Assembly (NCBI GenBank): GCA_964385175.1
Contig: CAYLNL010000009.1
Coordinates: 1-64,000 of the forward strand
Length of the DNA: 64,000 nt
Reading direction: 5' to 3'
Source: CAYLNL01 sp964385175
Lineage (GTDB): Bacteria; Bacteroidota; Bacteroidia; Flavobacteriales; Flavobacteriaceae
A program made the position numbers and the translations under genes. Below are positions 63,637-64,000 of this stretch, in pieces. Position 1 is the stretch's first letter. Each line of letters begins with the position of its first letter. The notes below the pieces were generated by a model, which saw only the letters and a list, made by a program, of their open reading frames with translations, was not told where the DNA came from and ran no database searches.

Positions 63637-64000
63637 ATGAAAAAATATCTCATTCTCATAACAACCCTTTCGCTACTCGCTGCCTGTAAAAGAGAAGCCA
63701 AACAAGAGCCTCAAACCCCGGAAAAAAACTACCAGTCATACGGAGCCAGCATATCGCCCGATGACGCCATGTCAGTATCTCAACTCGCCCAACTATACGC
63801 CACCCTGAAAGCGGGCGATTCTGTTACAGCCAAATTCACCGGCGATATAGAAAAAGTATGCCAGAAAAAAGGATGCTGGTTCACCGTACAATTAGATGAA
63901 AAACAAACCCTCATGGTGCGTTTCAAAGACTACGGGTTTTTTATTCCCAAAGATGTGGCTACCCGTGGAGCAATAGTAGAAGGTATAGCCTTTTTGCGCG
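63637..64000 (+). CDS. DUF4920-domain lipoprotein (partial, runs off the window)
   Basis: The first 121 codons are visible. The start MKKYLILITTLSLLAACKREA is a lipoprotein signal (lipobox LAAC). The following YGASISPDDAMSVSQLAQ, KFTGDIEKVCQKKGCWFTVQL and MVRFKDYGFFIPKDV match DUF4920, a small OB-fold-like family of unknown role in Bacteroidota. Two Cys around KKGC could bind a metal. Confidence 0.85.
   Translation, partial: MKKYLILITTLSLLAACKREAKQEPQTPEKNYQSYGASISPDDAMSVSQLAQLYATLKAGDSVTAKFTGDIEKVCQKKGCWFTVQLDEKQTLMVRFKDYGFFIPKDVATRGAIVEGIAFLR

Overview
The window is a contiguous stretch of a Bacteroidota chromosome, most likely Flavobacteriia. The evidence is a SusC/SusD pair, a type IX secretion (T9SS) C-terminal sorting domain, a PorT-like protein, Bacteroidota-only families (DUF4199, DUF6588, DUF6952, GIN/DUF2807, DUF1835, OstA-like) and many promoters of the TTG-N18-21-TAnnTTTG type. 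Almost all of it is ordinary chromosomal backbone. I see no prophage, transposase, CRISPR array or plasmid function. One 100-base run of Ns at 58854-58953 marks an assembly gap inside a heptanucleotide repeat.

Layout. 1-2688: an rRNA operon on the minus strand (16S, tRNA-Ile(GAT), tRNA-Ala(TGC), 5' part of 23S), preceded by two promoters that share a duplicated 22-bp core. 3182-12000: thyA, aroE, two DUF368 undecaprenyl-phosphate translocase-like paralogues, a TPR protein, a class III aminotransferase and an OstA/LptA-like protein, all on the minus strand. 11934-20077: hppD, a divergent MarR/NADP-binding reductase pair, a TPR lipoprotein-size secreted protein, a Fic protein, lpxH, the L27/L21 operon and a DUF4199 membrane protein. 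Between fic and lpxH lie three 70-bp tandem units, each looking like a terminator fused to a promoter. 20238-28793: a two-gene M16 peptidase operon, an 800-bp field of hairpin-type repeats, a 1101-residue T9SS cargo protein with an S74 domain, a DMT transporter and a metal-binding lipoprotein.

28827-36128: an operon lemA - M48 protease - mdh - alkyltransferase-like protein, a DUF6588 protein, a GreA-like factor, a lipoprotein that joins a DJ-1/PfpI-like domain to a ThuA domain, and ung. 36165-45513: tryptophanase, nucleoside phosphorylase, DUF1835, SUI1/YciH, a 2OG-Fe(II) oxygenase, an MFS transporter, lpdA and an NhaC antiporter. 45729-48571: a redox block of peroxiredoxin, thioredoxin, DUF6952 and, after a repeat-filled gap, thioredoxin reductase. 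48823-56844: an isolated SusC/SusD pair converging on an oxoamine-synthase-like gene, a dipeptide epimerase and an alpha/beta hydrolase. 57025-64000: two GIN-domain proteins, PspC, PadR and DUF4870 (an envelope-stress-like cluster), a PorT-like protein, ilvE and the start of a DUF4920 lipoprotein.

Themes: envelope biogenesis (LpxH, OstA, DUF368, M16, T9SS, PorT-like), peroxide defence (Prx/Trx/TrxB), aromatic amino-acid metabolism (AroE, HppD, tryptophanase) and housekeeping. The most unusual DNA is non-coding: the terminator-promoter repeat upstream of fic, the duplicated rRNA promoter core, perfect inverted repeats placed at predicted transcription starts, and two species-type repeat fields.
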